Shown here piece by piece: positions 9,314 through 18,934 of a DNA stretch of 63,863 nt. Position 1 is the stretch's first letter. Each line of letters starts with the position of its first letter. Below the pieces are notes generated by a model that saw only the letters and a program-made list of their open reading frames with translations, was not told the DNA's origin and made no database searches. The stretch comes from Mycobacterium sp. (GTDB taxonomy: Bacteria; Actinomycetota; Actinomycetes; Mycobacteriales; Mycobacteriaceae): NCBI GenBank assembly GCA_025965895.1, contig JAOPWC010000038.1:1-63863 (forward strand). The letters run 5' to 3'. The position numbers were made by a program, and so were the translations under genes.

Positions 9314-11800
9314 ATGAAACCTCAGACACCTGATCCCGCTGCTGGGGCTTCCCAACGGGAGGCTCCGGCGGCGGGATCGCCCCGTCCGGCAAAGGATTTG
9401 GTGGCGGCGACTGAGCAGCTGCTCGCCGGCGCGGCGCGTCAATTGGACGCGTCGGCACTGCGCGACGCGCTGCTGGATCTGCACGAGTTCTGGTTGACCA
9501 CCAAAGCCACCGAGATCGGCATCACCGCAACGAGCCGCTTCGCGATCGTGGCCACCGGCGGCCTGGGCCGTCGGGAACTGATGCCGTATTCCGACCTCGA
9601 CTTGACGCTGTTGCACGACAACCTGCCGGCCGAAGTCGTCAGCAAGGTTGCCGACCTGCTGTGGTACCCGCTGTGGGACGCCAACATTCGGCTCGATCAC
9701 AGCGTGCGCACGGTCCCCGAAGCGCTCCACGTCGCCGGCGACGAGCTTTCCGCCGCGCTGGCCATGCTCGAGGCCAGGCACATCGCCGGCGATGGGGAGT
9801 TGTCGGCCCTGCTCGTCGGCGGGGCGCGCCGCCAGTGGCGCACCGGAATCCGCTCGCGGTTCGACGAACTCATCGAACTCACCCAGCTCCGCTGGCAGCG
9901 CAGCGGGCAGATCGCCCACCGGGCCGAACCCGACCTCAAGTCCGGCCGCGGGGGGCTGCGTGATGTCCAATTGCTCAACGCCCTTGCGATCGCGCAGTTG
10001 GCCGACCACCATTCCACCGGAACTGCCGACAGCCCGCTCGGTTCCCTGGCCGCGGCCCACCTGGCGCTGCTCAATGTCCGAACCGAACTGCACCGGGTTT
10101 CTCGTCGCGGTCGCGAGCTGCTTTTGGCCCAGCACGCCGACGAGATCGGCGCCGCTCTGCGGATCGGGGACCGATTCGACCTTGCGCGCATGCTCAGTGA
10201 CGCCGCGCGCACCGTCAGCTACTACGTCGATACGGGTCTGCGCACCGCCGGAAACGCGCTGCCCCGCAGAGGACTTGCCGCGTTGCGCCGCCCTGTGCGC
10301 CGACCGCTGGACGAGGGTGTTGTAGAGTACGCCGGCGAGGTGGTGCTGGCCCGCGACGCCCGTCCGGAGCGCGATCCTGGGCTGATCCTTCGCGTCGCGG
10401 CGGCGTCTGCGATCAGCGGGCTGCCGCTGGCCGCCTCCACACTTCGGAGGCTGGCCGACACGGCGCCGGAGCTGCGCACGCCATGGCCACGACAGGCGCT
10501 CAAGGATCTGCTGGTGCTGCTGGCCGCAGGCCCCGCGACGGTCAACACGATCGAGGCGTTGGACCGAACCGGCTTGTGGGGCAGGCTGTTTCCCGAGTGG
10601 GGGGCGGTACGCGACCTGCCGCCACGCGACGTCGTGCACATCTGGACAGTGGATCGCCATCTGGTTGAAACCGTTTCTCGGGCAAGCGCTTTCACCACCA
10701 GAGTGGCACGGCCGGATCTGCTCGTGCTTGGCGCCCTGCTGCACGACATCGGCAAGGGTCGCGGCGGCGACCACAGCGTCATCGGCGGCGAGCTGGCCGC
10801 ACAGATCGGCACCCGGCTGGGGATGTGGCCGTCGGACATCGACCTCCTGTCGAAGATCGTGCGCTATCACCTGCTGTTGCCCAGGACCGCGACACGTCGC
10901 GACCTGCAGGACCCCGACACGATCTCCGCGGTGGCCGACATGCTCGACCGCGATCCGCTGCTGCTGGAACTGCTGCATGCGCTCGCGGAGGCCGACTCGT
11001 TGGCGACCGGCCCCGGGGTGTGGGGAGATTGGAAGGCCATGCTGATCGGCGATCTGGTGCGGCGGTGCCGCATGGTGATGGCCGGCGAGCCGCTGCCCCG
11101 CCCCGATCCGATCGAGCCGCGGTATCTTTCGCTCGCAGCAGACGCCGGTGTCCATGTCGAGATGACGCGGGCGGACAGCCCGCACATCTACAGCGTGACG
11201 ATGATCGCGCCCGACCGCCGCGGGGTGCTGTCCAAGGCCGCGGGGGTCCTGGCGCTGAACTCGCTGCGGGTGCACTCGGCCTCGGTGAACAGTCACGAGG
11301 GCTCGGCGATCAACACCTTCGTCGTGTCTCCACACTTCGGTTCGCCGTCGGCCGTCGAGTTGCTGCGCCAGCAGTTCATCAGCGCGCTCGACGACGACCT
11401 GGACGTGATCGCGACGCTGCAGCAGCGCGACCGCGATGCCGCCCGGTACGGGTCGACCCGGGCAGGGGAGGTGCTGGCCGCCGTCCCGGCCAATCGGTAC
11501 ACGGCTCCGCCGCACATCCTGTGGCTCGATGGCCACCTGCCGGAGCAGTTGCTGGTGGAGATCCGCACCACCGACCGCGCGGGCCTTTTGGCCGTTCTGA
11601 CCGCGGTGTTCGAACGGGCCGGCGTGGACATCGAGTGGGCGAAGGTGACGACGCTCGGGTTGTCGGTCGATGACATGTTCTGCGTTGTGGTCCCGGACGG
11701 GGCCGCCGACGTCGAGGCGGTACGGGCCGGCCTGGAACGTGACTTGCTTGCCGTGTTGCCGACGCCCGCGCCGGCGAAGCCGGGTGAGGACGCCAGCTAA
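9314..11800 (+). CDS. glnD: PII-modifying nucleotidyltransferase GlnD
   Basis: An 828-aa bifunctional PII-modifying enzyme; in mycobacteria it adenylylates rather than uridylylates PII. The nucleotidyltransferase motif [16 protein letters not shown] (about residues 76-91) carries the catalytic Asp pair. The HD hydrolase domain shows [14 protein letters not shown] (about residues 476-489). Two C-terminal ACT domains follow ([14 protein letters not shown] and [14 protein letters not shown]), which sense glutamine. The length is normal. It ends 10 nt before ffh, so read-through into ffh is possible. Confidence 0.95.
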   Translation: MKPQTPDPAAGASQREAPAAGSPRPAKDLVAATEQLLAGAARQLDASALRDALLDLHEFWLTTKATEIGITATSRFAIVATGGLGRRELMPYSDLDLTLLHDNLPAEVVSKVADLLWYPLWDANIRLDHSVRTVPEALHVAGDELSAALAMLEARHIAGDGELSALLVGGARRQWRTGIRSRFDELIELTQLRWQRSGQIAHRAEPDLKSGRGGLRDVQLLNALAIAQLADHHSTGTADSPLGSLAAAHLALLNVRTELHRVSRRGRELLLAQHADEIGAALRIGDRFDLARMLSDAARTVSYYVDTGLRTAGNALPRRGLAALRRPVRRPLDEGVVEYAGEVVLARDARPERDPGLILRVAAASAISGLPLAASTLRRLADTAPELRTPWPRQALKDLLVLLAAGPATVNTIEALDRTGLWGRLFPEWGAVRDLPPRDVVHIWTVDRHLVETVSRASAFTTRVARPDLLVLGALLHDIGKGRGGDHSVIGGELAAQIGTRLGMWPSDIDLLSKIVRYHLLLPRTATRRDLQDPDTISAVADMLDRDPLLLELLHALAEADSLATGPGVWGDWKAMLIGDLVRRCRMVMAGEPLPRPDPIEPRYLSLAADAGVHVEMTRADSPHIYSVTMIAPDRRGVLSKAAGVLALNSLRVHSASVNSHEGSAINTFVVSPHFGSPSAVELLRQQFISALDDDLDVIATLQQRDRDAARYGSTRAGEVLAAVPANRYTAPPHILWLDGHLPEQLLVEIRTTDRAGLLAVLTAVFERAGVDIEWAKVTTLGLSVDDMFCVVVPDGAADVEAVRAGLERDLLAVLPTPAPAKPGEDAS

Positions 11801-11810
11801 GCTGGCCACC

Positions 11811-13373
11811 GTGTTTGAAACGCTGTCCGACCGGCTGACCGGTGCCCTGCAGGGGCTGCGCACCAAGGGCCGGCTGACCGACGCCGACATCGACGCGACC
11901 GCGCGCGAGATCCGCCTGGCGCTGCTCGAGGCCGACGTCTCGCTGCCGGTTGTGCGCGCGTTCGTCGCGCGCATCAAGGAGCGCGCCAAGGGCGCCGAGG
12001 TGTCCGGGGCGCTGAACCCCGCTCAGCAGGTCGTCAAGATCGTCAACGAGGAACTGATCGCCATCCTGGGCGGGGAAACCCGCCGCCTGGCCTTCGCCAA
12101 GACCCCGCCCACCGTGGTGATGCTGGCAGGGCTGCAGGGTTCCGGCAAGACCACGCTGGCCGGCAAGCTCGCCAGATGGCTTAAATCGCAAGGCCACACA
12201 CCTCTGCTGGTCGCCGCCGACCTGCAGCGGCCGGGTGCAGTGAACCAGTTGCGGATCGTCGGCGAGCGCGCCGGTGTGCAGGTCTTCGCGCCCCACCCCG
12301 GCGCGTCTGTCGAGTCCGCCGAAATGGCCGGAGCAGGGCCCGGCGACCCGGTGGCGGTCGCGGCGTCCGGGCTCGTCGAGGCCCGCAGCAAGCTGTTCGA
12401 CGTGGTGATCGTCGACACCGCCGGCCGTCTCGGCATCGACGACGAGCTGATGGCGCAGGCGGCGGCGATCCGCGGCGCTGTCGACCCCGACGAGGTGTTG
12501 TTCGTGCTCGACGCGATGGTCGGCCAGGACGCCGTCGCGACGGCCGAGGCGTTCCGCGAGGGCGTCGGATTCACCGGGGTGGTGCTGACCAAGCTGGACG
12601 GCGACGCCCGCGGCGGCGCTGCGCTGTCGGTGCGCGAGGTCACCGGTGTGCCGATCCTGTTCGCGTCTACCGGCGAGAAGCTCGACGACTTCGACATCTT
12701 CCACCCCGACCGGATGGCGGGCCGCATCCTGGGCATGGGCGACGTGCTGAGCCTGATCGAGCAGGCCGAGCAGGTCTTCGATGCGCAGCAGGCCGAGGAG
12801 GCGGCGGCCAAGATCGGCACCGGCGAGCTCACGCTCGAAGACTTCCTCGAGCAGATGCTGGCGATCCGGAAGATGGGCCCGATCGGCAACCTGCTCGGGA
12901 TGCTGCCGGGGGCCGGGCAGATGAAGGAGGCGCTGGCCGCGGTCGACGACAAGCAACTCGACCGGGTGCAGGCGATCATCCGCGGCATGACGCCGCAGGA
13001 ACGTGCCGACCCGAAGATCATCAACGCGTCGCGACGGCTCCGCATCGCGAACGGCTCCGGTGTGACGGTGTCCGAAGTCAACCAGCTCGTCGACCGGTTC
13101 TTCGAGGCCCGCAAGATGATGGCGTCGATGGCCGGCCGGATGGGGATGCCAGGGATCGGCCGCAAGAGCTCGACCCGCAAAGGCAAGGGCAAGGGCAAGA
13201 AGGGCAAGAAGGGCGCGCGGGGCCCGACCCCGGCGAAGGTGCGTGGCCCGCTCGGCGCAGGCATGCCCGGCGCGTTCCCGGACCTGTCGGCGATGCCACC
13301 GGGGTTGGATGAGCTGCCGCCCGGCCTGGCCGAGTTCGACTTGTCGAAGCTGAACTTCCCCGGCAACAAGTAA
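11811..13373 (+). CDS. ffh: Signal recognition particle protein Ffh
   Basis: A 520-aa SRP54 GTPase that binds signal sequences and SRP RNA. The N-terminal four-helix domain FETLSDRLTGALQGL is followed by the G domain with GLQGSGKTTLAGKLARWL, DLQRPGAVNQL, DTAGRLGIDDELM and TKLDGDARGGAAL. A Met-rich M domain follows (about residues 335-440) with GMLPGAGQMKEAL. A Lys-rich run (KGKGKGKKGKKG) and Pro/Gly-rich tail close it, as in other mycobacteria. GTG start, placed by the family N-terminus. Confidence 0.96.
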   Translation: MFETLSDRLTGALQGLRTKGRLTDADIDATAREIRLALLEADVSLPVVRAFVARIKERAKGAEVSGALNPAQQVVKIVNEELIAILGGETRRLAFAKTPPTVVMLAGLQGSGKTTLAGKLARWLKSQGHTPLLVAADLQRPGAVNQLRIVGERAGVQVFAPHPGASVESAEMAGAGPGDPVAVAASGLVEARSKLFDVVIVDTAGRLGIDDELMAQAAAIRGAVDPDEVLFVLDAMVGQDAVATAEAFREGVGFTGVVLTKLDGDARGGAALSVREVTGVPILFASTGEKLDDFDIFHPDRMAGRILGMGDVLSLIEQAEQVFDAQQAEEAAAKIGTGELTLEDFLEQMLAIRKMGPIGNLLGMLPGAGQMKEALAAVDDKQLDRVQAIIRGMTPQERADPKIINASRRLRIANGSGVTVSEVNQLVDRFFEARKMMASMAGRMGMPGIGRKSSTRKGKGKGKKGKKGARGPTPAKVRGPLGAGMPGAFPDLSAMPPGLDELPPGLAEFDLSKLNFPGNK

Positions 13374-13374
13374 G

Positions 13375-14454
13375 TTGGATCTCCACCTCTACGGTCGCAC
13401 CCTGCCGGATCAGGAGCCCGCCCAGTGGTGGATCGTCAACGGGCTGCTCTCGGCCGAACCCGTCGCGGACGCCGAGACGGTGTTCGGCGGCGGCTGGATT
13501 TTGCCCGGGCTCGTCGACGCGCACTGTCACGTCGGCATCGGCGCCGACGGGCCCGCGGACCTCGAGGAGGCGATCAGCCAGGCCGAGGCCGAACGCGACG
13601 TCGGGGCGCTGCTGCTGCGTGACTGCGGGTCACCGATCGACACGCGCAGCCTCGATGACCGCCGCGACCTGCCCAGCATCATCCGGGCCGGCAGACACCT
13701 GGCGCGGCCGAAACGGTACAGCCCGGGACTGCCCATCGACATCGAGGACGAGTCCCAGCTGCCCGCGGCGGTCGAGGCACAGGCCCGCCGCGGCGACGGA
13801 TGGGTGAAACTGGTCGGCGACTGGATCGACCGCGAGGCCGGCGACCTCGCCCCGCTCTGGTCAGACGACGTGCTGAAACGAGCCATCGACGCGGCCCACG
13901 CCCTCGGCGCCCGGGTCACCGCGCACGTATTCGGGGAAGACGCGCTGCCGGGCCTGATCAACGCCGGCATCGACTGCATCGAGCACGGCACCGGGATCAC
14001 CGACGACGTCATCGACGCGATGGTTGAGCGGCGCACCGCGCTGGTACCGACCCTGATCAACACCGAAAACTTCCCAGGTATCGCTGAAGCCGCCGGGCGC
14101 TATCCGCGCTACGCGCGCCACCTGCGCCACCTGTACGCGGCAAGCCGGGAGCGCACCGCCGCCGCATATGAGGCAGGCATTCCGGTCTACGCAGGAACCG
14201 ACGCGGGGTCGATGATCGGGCACGGCCGCATCGCCGACGAGGTCGATGCGCTGAAGGGCATCGGGATGAGCCCGACGGACGCGCTGGGCGCGGGCTGCTG
14301 GGACGCGCGGGGCTGGCTGGGCCGGACCGGCATCGAGCACGGCGCGCCGGCCGACCTGTTGTGCTACGCCGAGGACCCGCGCGTCGGCGCCGCGGTGCTG
14401 AACCGGCCGGATCTGGTCATCTTGCGCGGGCGGCTGTTCCCGTCACCGGGTTAG
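13375..14454 (+). CDS. Amidohydrolase-family protein (Rv2915c-like)
   Basis: A 359-aa metal-dependent hydrolase of the amidohydrolase superfamily. Metal-binding features are VDAHCH (about residues 47-52), a Lys in GWVKLVGDW that could be carbamylated, VTAHVFGE, CIEHGTG and AGTDAGSM. It starts at a TTG one base after the ffh stop, so translation is probably coupled. The same neighbour follows ffh in M. tuberculosis. The substrate is unknown. It converges on dacB2 with a 4-nt overlap. Confidence 0.85.
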   Translation: MDLHLYGRTLPDQEPAQWWIVNGLLSAEPVADAETVFGGGWILPGLVDAHCHVGIGADGPADLEEAISQAEAERDVGALLLRDCGSPIDTRSLDDRRDLPSIIRAGRHLARPKRYSPGLPIDIEDESQLPAAVEAQARRGDGWVKLVGDWIDREAGDLAPLWSDDVLKRAIDAAHALGARVTAHVFGEDALPGLINAGIDCIEHGTGITDDVIDAMVERRTALVPTLINTENFPGIAEAAGRYPRYARHLRHLYAASRERTAAAYEAGIPVYAGTDAGSMIGHGRIADEVDALKGIGMSPTDALGAGCWDARGWLGRTGIEHGAPADLLCYAEDPRVGAAVLNRPDLVILRGRLFPSPG

Positions 14455-15416
14455 AGCGCGCCGATGGACAGTGACCGGTCCTGCGCGAATCCCCAATCCA
14501 GCAGGCCCGCCGCCTGGTCCCAGTAGGTCGGACCGCCCTCGACCACCAGGCCGTACATCATCGCGATCACCAGACGCCGGCCGTCGCGCTGGGCGGCGGC
14601 GACGTAGGTCTTGCGGGCGGCGTTGGTGAACCCGGTCTTGCCGCCGAGCGTGCCGGGGTAGCGGCCGAGCAACTGGTTTTCGTTGACGATCACGGCGTTG
14701 CCGTTGGCACCCGGGAACGTCGCCGACGGCTTGGCGGTGACCTGGGCGAACACCGGGTTGTTCATGGCGGCCCGGAAGATGATCGCCAGGTCACGTGGGG
14801 TGGTCCAGCCGGTGCCGCCCGGCCCGTCGAGTCCCGACGGCGTCGCGGCGTGCGTGTCCGGGGCTCCGAGCGCAACGGCCTTCGCGTTCATCTTCGCGGC
14901 GGCGGTGTCGAAGCCGCCCAGCATGTCGGCCAGGGTGTTGGCGGCGTCGTTGCCCGACACCAGCAGCAGCGCGTCCAAAAGCTGGCGGCCCGAGTACGTG
15001 CGGCCTGGCTTGATGCCGACGCAGGAGCATTCGACCTGGGTGTCGGCCACGTTGGCGACGACAGTCGAGTCCAGGTTGAGCTCATCGAGCGCGACCAGGG
15101 CCAGCAGTGTCTTGATTGTGCTGGCCGGCGGGTGACGGACATCCATGTCGCGGCTCGCGAGCACTTGGCCGGTGTCCATGTCGGCGACGATCCAGCCCTG
15201 GGCCGGACCGACGGGAATCAGCGCCGTGCCCGGCGGCTGGATGTCGGCGTCGGCATGCGCGACCGGTTGGTGCAGGCCGAAGGTACCGGCGATGAGGATC
15301 GCGAGCAGGACGAGAACGTTACCCGCACCCGATGAGCGCTTGCGCGAAGAGCACGCACCCGATGAGCGCTTTCGCGAAGTGCACGCACCCGATGAGCGTT
15401 TGCGCGAAGAGCACAT
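14451..15416 (-). CDS. dacB2: D-alanyl-D-alanine carboxypeptidase (DacB2-like)
   Basis: A 321-aa secreted penicillin-binding peptidase (S11 family) that trims the terminal D-Ala of peptidoglycan stem peptides. Active-site motifs are PASTIK (SxxK), SGN (LLVSGNDAAN) and KTG (LGGKTGF). The signal-peptide core NVLVLLAILIAGTFG ends near VAHADA. The only usable starts (ATG at 15416, or 15422) lie upstream of three in-frame copies of the 30-bp repeat, so the n-region reads RKRSSGAC/T/S repeated. It is orthologous by sequence and position to Rv2911. Its C-terminal part is duplicated as a remnant at about 17.3 kb. Confidence 0.9.
   Translation of the reverse strand: MCSSRKRSSGACTSRKRSSGACSSRKRSSGAGNVLVLLAILIAGTFGLHQPVAHADADIQPPGTALIPVGPAQGWIVADMDTGQVLASRDMDVRHPPASTIKTLLALVALDELNLDSTVVANVADTQVECSCVGIKPGRTYSGRQLLDALLLVSGNDAANTLADMLGGFDTAAAKMNAKAVALGAPDTHAATPSGLDGPGGTGWTTPRDLAIIFRAAMNNPVFAQVTAKPSATFPGANGNAVIVNENQLLGRYPGTLGGKTGFTNAARKTYVAAAQRDGRRLVIAMMYGLVVEGGPTYWDQAAGLLDWGFAQDRSLSIGAL
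15331..15412 (+). repeat. Three tandem copies (30-bp period) of the interspersed repeat
   Basis: The core gatgagcgcttgcgcgaaga + gc recurs at 15331-15352, 15361-15382 (two differences) and 15391-15412 (one difference), each followed by acgcaccc or similar. It differs by only one base from the unit at 1031-1086. It sits exactly over the 5' coding end of dacB2 and, read on the minus strand, encodes CSSRKRSSGA-type units in frame. Confidence 0.85.
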
Positions 15417-15468
15417 AACCATGGCCGCTGAGCCTAACCCCGCCCGTCGATCGTGTTCAATCGACGAC

Positions 15469-15603
15469 ATGTTGAGCCTGCAAGAGATCTCCGACCGGTT
15501 GGAAATTCAACAGCTGCTGATCAACTACTCAACGGCCATCGACCAGCGGCGATTCGACGATCTGGACCGTGTGTTCATGCCCGATGCCTACATCGACTTC
15601 TAG
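15469..15603 (+). pseudogene. Truncated 5' copy A of the SnoaL-like gene
   Basis: Encodes 44 residues, [17 protein letters not shown] through PDAYIDF, then stops. It is identical for 95 nt to the start of the intact gene at 18280, after which it switches to the variant seen in copy B at 17462 (DRVFxPDAYID). It ends at the same codon position as copy B. The family is about 140 aa, so this is a fragment. It is divergent from dacB2, the place where the intact gene lies in M. tuberculosis (Rv2910c). Confidence 0.8.
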
Positions 15604-15756
15604 GCTGTCGAGAGGAACCGGTTCCGCGCCACGGCGCCGCGGTGCTGAGGATAGCCGCAGTGCTAAGGGGTGCGTCTTCGGTTCGCCGAGCCTCCACCTA
15701 TGACACGCGATTTGGCGAAAAGCGTGCCGTAACTGGACGTTCGGCGCCTCGTCCAG

Positions 15757-16071
15757 TCAGCCGCCTGCCATTGCCCCGACCACCAGCAACGGCTCGGCGC
15801 CCATGGCGACAGCGTCGGGCAGCGGGTCGTCCGGTGAGTCGTGGGACAGATCCTGTTCACAGGCGAACAACCGGACGAACGCTCGGCGCCGTCCTGTCGA
15901 GCGCTCGCGGATGGTGCCGCAGAGCATGGGATAGCGGCGCTCCAGCGCATCGAGGACCGTGCGCTGGGTGACGGGAGCCCCGACCGGCAGGGTCACGACG
16001 CCGTCGATGTGGGCAAGGTTTCGCAAGTGGTACGGCAGCACCACTTGGACGGCCGCGGGGTGTTCACTCAC
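15757..16071 (-). CDS. MoaD/ThiS-like ubiquitin-fold protein ending in Gly-Gly
   Basis: A 104-aa protein with a beta-grasp pattern: [15 protein letters not shown], an N-terminal strand typical of MoaD-like proteins, [18 protein letters not shown], and a C-terminal MAGG ending in the diglycine used for adenylation/thiocarboxylation. The GTG start overlaps the 3' end of the upstream beta-propeller gene by 8 nt, so the two are co-translated. This pairing recurs in actinobacteria, as far as I recall, but its function is not established. It might be a sulfur carrier or protein modifier; that is inference. Confidence 0.7.
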   Translation of the reverse strand: MSEHPAAVQVVLPYHLRNLAHIDGVVTLPVGAPVTQRTVLDALERRYPMLCGTIRERSTGRRRAFVRLFACEQDLSHDSPDDPLPDAVAMGAEPLLVVGAMAGG

Positions 16072-17179
16072 GGGTCTGGACCGCGACGGAGAGCACAGCC
16101 GGAAGGTCACGCACGACGGGCGTCCAGCTCTCCCCGGCGTTCGCGGAGCCGTACACCTGGCCGCCGGTGGTGCCGAAGTACACGCCGCAGGGGTCCAGCG
16201 AATCGACCGCCATCGCGTCGCGCAGCACGTTGACGTAGCAGTGGCTCTGCGGCAGGCCGTCGGTCAGCGCCTCCCACGCGTTTCCGCCCGTCCTGCTGCG
16301 ATACACGCGCAGCTTGCCGTCCGGCGGATAGTGCAGCGAGTCACTGGTGATCGGCACGACGTACACGGTGTCCGGCTCATGGGCATGCACCGCGATCGGG
16401 AACCCGAAGTCGGTCGGCATGTTGCCGCTGATTTCGTGCCATGACTCGCCCGCGTCGTCGCTGCGCATCACGTCCCAGTGCTTCTGCATGAACAGCACCT
16501 GCGGCCGGGACGGATGCATCGCGATGCGGTGTACGCAGTGGCCGACTTCGGCGTCGGGATCGGGGATGCCCTCCGAACGCAGCCCCCGGTTGATCGGCCG
16601 CCACGTCTTGCCGGCGTCGTCGCTGCGGAACACGCCTGCCGCCGAGATCGCTGCGAACATGCGGTCCGGGTCGTTCCGGTCCAGGACGATCGTGTGCAGG
16701 CACATCCCGCCGGCACCCGGCTGCCAGGACGGCGCCGAGGCGTGGCTTCGCAAAGCGGGCAGCTCCTGCCAGGTCTGGGCGCCGTCACTGGTGCGGAACA
16801 GGCCGGCGTCCTCCACGCCCGCATACACCGTGTCCGGATCGGTGGGCGAGGGCTCCAAGTGCCAGACGCGGGCGAACTCCCAGGGATGCGGGGTGCCGTC
16901 GTACCACTGGTGAGTGCCGGGCTCCCCGTCGTAGCGGAACTCCTTGCCCACCGGGCGCCACGTCGCGCCGCCGTCGTCGGAACGCTGGATCAGCTGTCCG
17001 AACCACGCACTGGACTGCGACGCGTACAACCGGTCGGGGTCGGCCGGCGAGCCGGCGACGTGGTAAATCTCCCAGCCCGCGAAGTGCGGCCCGCAGACCT
17101 GCCAGTCCTCCCTGTTGCCGTCGGCGGTCAGCACAAACGCGCCTTTGCGCGTGCCCACCAGCAGCCGTACTCCGGTCAT
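16064..17179 (-). CDS. BNR/sialidase-like beta-propeller protein
   Basis: A 371-aa protein made of repeated Asp-box/BNR blades: [44 protein letters not shown] and [11 protein letters not shown]. It starts [15 protein letters not shown] and has no signal peptide, so it is probably cytosolic. Databases often call such proteins exo-alpha-sialidase, but the catalytic residues of true sialidases are not evident and I would not assign that activity. ATG at 17179 with GGGAGG upstream. It heads a two-gene operon with the MoaD-like protein, inside the insertion between dacB2 and the SnoaL-like gene. Confidence 0.75.
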   Translation of the reverse strand: MTGVRLLVGTRKGAFVLTADGNREDWQVCGPHFAGWEIYHVAGSPADPDRLYASQSSAWFGQLIQRSDDGGATWRPVGKEFRYDGEPGTHQWYDGTPHPWEFARVWHLEPSPTDPDTVYAGVEDAGLFRTSDGAQTWQELPALRSHASAPSWQPGAGGMCLHTIVLDRNDPDRMFAAISAAGVFRSDDAGKTWRPINRGLRSEGIPDPDAEVGHCVHRIAMHPSRPQVLFMQKHWDVMRSDDAGESWHEISGNMPTDFGFPIAVHAHEPDTVYVVPITSDSLHYPPDGKLRVYRSRTGGNAWEALTDGLPQSHCYVNVLRDAMAVDSLDPCGVYFGTTGGQVYGSANAGESWTPVVRDLPAVLSVAVQTRE

Positions 17180-17280
17180 GCGCGTTCCCTCCCAGACGTG
17201 AATAGTGTCATGACGGTAGAGACCGAGCCGAGAAACCAAACTCATCGCTCGGGAACACGGCGGATCCGAGGTCGACCCTA

Positions 17281-17422
17281 AGCGTGCCGATTGACTGTGA
17301 GCGGTCCTGCGTGAAGCCCAGTCCAGCAGGCCGGCGGCCTGGTCCCGGTGCGTCGGGCCGCCTTGTACGACCAGGCCGTAGATCTTCGTGTTGACCAGTC
17401 GCCGGCCGTCGCGCTTGGCCGC
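17281..17422 (-). pseudogene. Remnant of a second dacB2 C-terminus
   Basis: On the minus strand this segment reads [20 protein letters not shown] and then AAGLLDW, a diverged copy of the dacB2 C-terminus (RDGRRLVIAMMYGLVVEGG). No other dacB2 motifs remain. The sequence jumps directly to the region just upstream of a truncated SnoaL copy, so an internal deletion removed most of the gene. Confidence 0.75.
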
Positions 17423-17461
17423 TGAGCCAAACTCCGCACGTGGATCGTGTTCAATCGACGC

Positions 17462-17593
17462 ATGTTGAGCCTGGCCGAAATCTCCGATCGTTTGGAGATT
17501 CAGCAACTGCTGGTCGACTACTCGACGGCGATCGACCAACGCCGCTTCGACGACCTGGACCGTGTGTTCACGCCCGATGCCTACATCGACTAG
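17462..17593 (+). pseudogene. Truncated 5' copy B of the SnoaL-like gene
   Basis: Encodes 43 residues, from [20 protein letters not shown] to TPDAYID, then TAG. It is diverged from the intact copy at many third positions, unlike copy A, but is cut at the same codon. Upstream it keeps the same gatcgtgttcaatcgac leader seen at the other two copies. With the dacB2 remnant beside it, it is a decayed duplicate of the divergent dacB2/SnoaL unit. Confidence 0.75.
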
Positions 17594-17605
17594 TAGGCAG
17601 ATAAA

Positions 17606-17922
17606 AGGCACCTGTTCACGACACGGCTGCACCTTGGGAGCGTCCACGCGACCCCAAACACACCAGAATCGCCGATATTGACGGGTGGAACGCGCGTCAC
17701 GGGATCCGACAACCCGGTGCCACGCTTGTCCCACGCGATGAGCCGAGTTCGTTCGGCAACTCCCTCGATGAACGGTCGAAATGGCGATGCCGGTTCATCA
17801 ACCAAGTCGACATTGCTGACCCAGCCGGGGATCCAGACAAGCGTGGTGTCGCTGTCGCCCAAGACCCGATACGCGAGACGGACGTCGCCGTTTCGCGCGT
17901 AGTGCACTCCCAGGTCTTTCAC
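17606..17922 (-). pseudogene. N-terminal fragment of an alpha/beta hydrolase
   Basis: From a GTG at 17922 the frame reads [33 protein letters not shown] and then [16 protein letters not shown], the N-terminus typical of alpha/beta hydrolases, often found fused to or next to adenylate cyclases. Similarity ends after about 80 residues (near RVPPV) and the frame runs into unrelated sequence. The nucleophile Ser and the His are missing. It is a truncated remnant. Confidence 0.65.
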
Positions 17923-18279
17923 ACCAACTTCATGGCATTCACCAGCTGCCGGAACGTGCTACTTCGGCCGGACGCCCTTGGATGCGCTGGTGTCCGAGCT
18001 GGTGTCTTGCTCGACCTACTCGATGGCCCCAGCCGCGCGCCGCGCACAGCTTCAGGCAGTGCTCACACTGCGGTGCGCGACGGCCAGCCTCGTCCCAGTG
18101 CGGTCGAGCGACTCGCGAAGGTACACAGCGGCGTCTCGGCGACGTTGAGTGTGCGGTTTCGTACATGACACGCCGTAAGGGTGTACAAAGCCGCACAGTC
18201 GCGGCGAATGCCTGGGGCTCCTCCATGTCAGACGAGCCGGTGAGCCCAGCGGGGGCCGTCGATCGTGTTCAATCGAGCC
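17923..18279. other. Gene-free stretch before the intact SnoaL-like gene
   Basis: No convincing gene was seen in either direction. The frames present have unusual composition and no recognisable motifs. The last 25 nt repeat the leader (cgatcgtgttcaatcga) found before the two truncated SnoaL copies. Confidence 0.5.
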
Positions 18280-18699
18280 ATGTTGAGCCTGCAAGAGATC
18301 TCCGACCGGTTGGAAATTCAACAGCTGCTGATCAACTACTCAACGGCCATCGACCAGCGGCGATTCGACGATCTCGACGATGTGTTCACCAGTGATGCCT
18401 ACATCGACTACCGCGCGATGGGCGGCATCGACGGCGCGTATCCCGACGTGAAGGCCTGGCTGCAGCAGGTGCTGCCGAACTTCCCGGCGTACGCCCACAT
18501 GCTCGGCAACTTCGCGGTGACCCTAGACGGCGACAGCGCGTCGTCGCGGACGATTTGTTTCAACCCGATGGTGCTCGGTGGCGACCAGAAGCAGGTGCTG
18601 TTCTGCGGACTGTGGTACGACGACGACTTCGTCCGCACCCGGGACGGCTGGCGGATGACCCGGCGCGTCGAGACCAGGTGCTTCGACAAACTGCTCTGA
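18280..18699 (+). CDS. SnoaL/NTF2-like protein (Rv2910c-like), intact copy
   Basis: A 139-aa NTF2-fold protein: [20 protein letters not shown], the Asp/Arg region RRFDDLDDVFTSDAYIDY, and the C-terminal strand GWRMTRRVETRCF. Such proteins act as small hydrolases, isomerases or ligand-binding domains; the role here is unknown. It sits before rpsP, as Rv2910c does in M. tuberculosis. Two truncated copies of its first third lie upstream, so this is the surviving original. Confidence 0.8.
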   Translation: MLSLQEISDRLEIQQLLINYSTAIDQRRFDDLDDVFTSDAYIDYRAMGGIDGAYPDVKAWLQQVLPNFPAYAHMLGNFAVTLDGDSASSRTICFNPMVLGGDQKQVLFCGLWYDDDFVRTRDGWRMTRRVETRCFDKLL

Positions 18700-18797
18700 C
18701 GATCCCACCGTGCAGGCGGCGACGCCTGCGCCGGTGTTTCACGTCGCCGTGCGCGCTTTCGGCGTTGACCCGACGGATTTTCGCTGGCCGTCGCGGT

Positions 18798-18808
18798 TCT
18801 GGCACAAT
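18798..18808 (+). promoter_or_regulatory. Putative rpsP promoter element (-10 region)
   Basis: tctggcacaat occurs about 130 nt before rpsP and exactly the same 11 nt occurs about 140 nt before rplS. cacaat would be the -10 hexamer. The shared sequence before two ribosomal-protein genes supports a promoter. No clear -35 is assigned. Confidence 0.45.
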
Positions 18809-18934
18809 GGGCGGCTGTCTGCGTAGCGACCACGCGTCGCGTCGCGGTCATACCCACGCGAGGCAAAACCGGATCCGGGCAGACGGCCCGGCGTCGCTGA
18901 ATTGCCGCGTGATACCTACAGGAGAAGTTCGACT

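Noticed and set aside
15331..15412. Three short direct repeats considered as a CRISPR array
   Set aside because: Units are contiguous with only 8 nt between 22-nt cores, the inter-core bases are themselves repeated, no cas genes are nearby, and the array lies inside dacB2.
16064..17179. Assignment of the propeller protein as an exo-alpha-sialidase
   Set aside because: Asp-boxes give only the fold; the arginine triad and Tyr/Glu pair of sialidases are not apparent, and there is no signal peptide.
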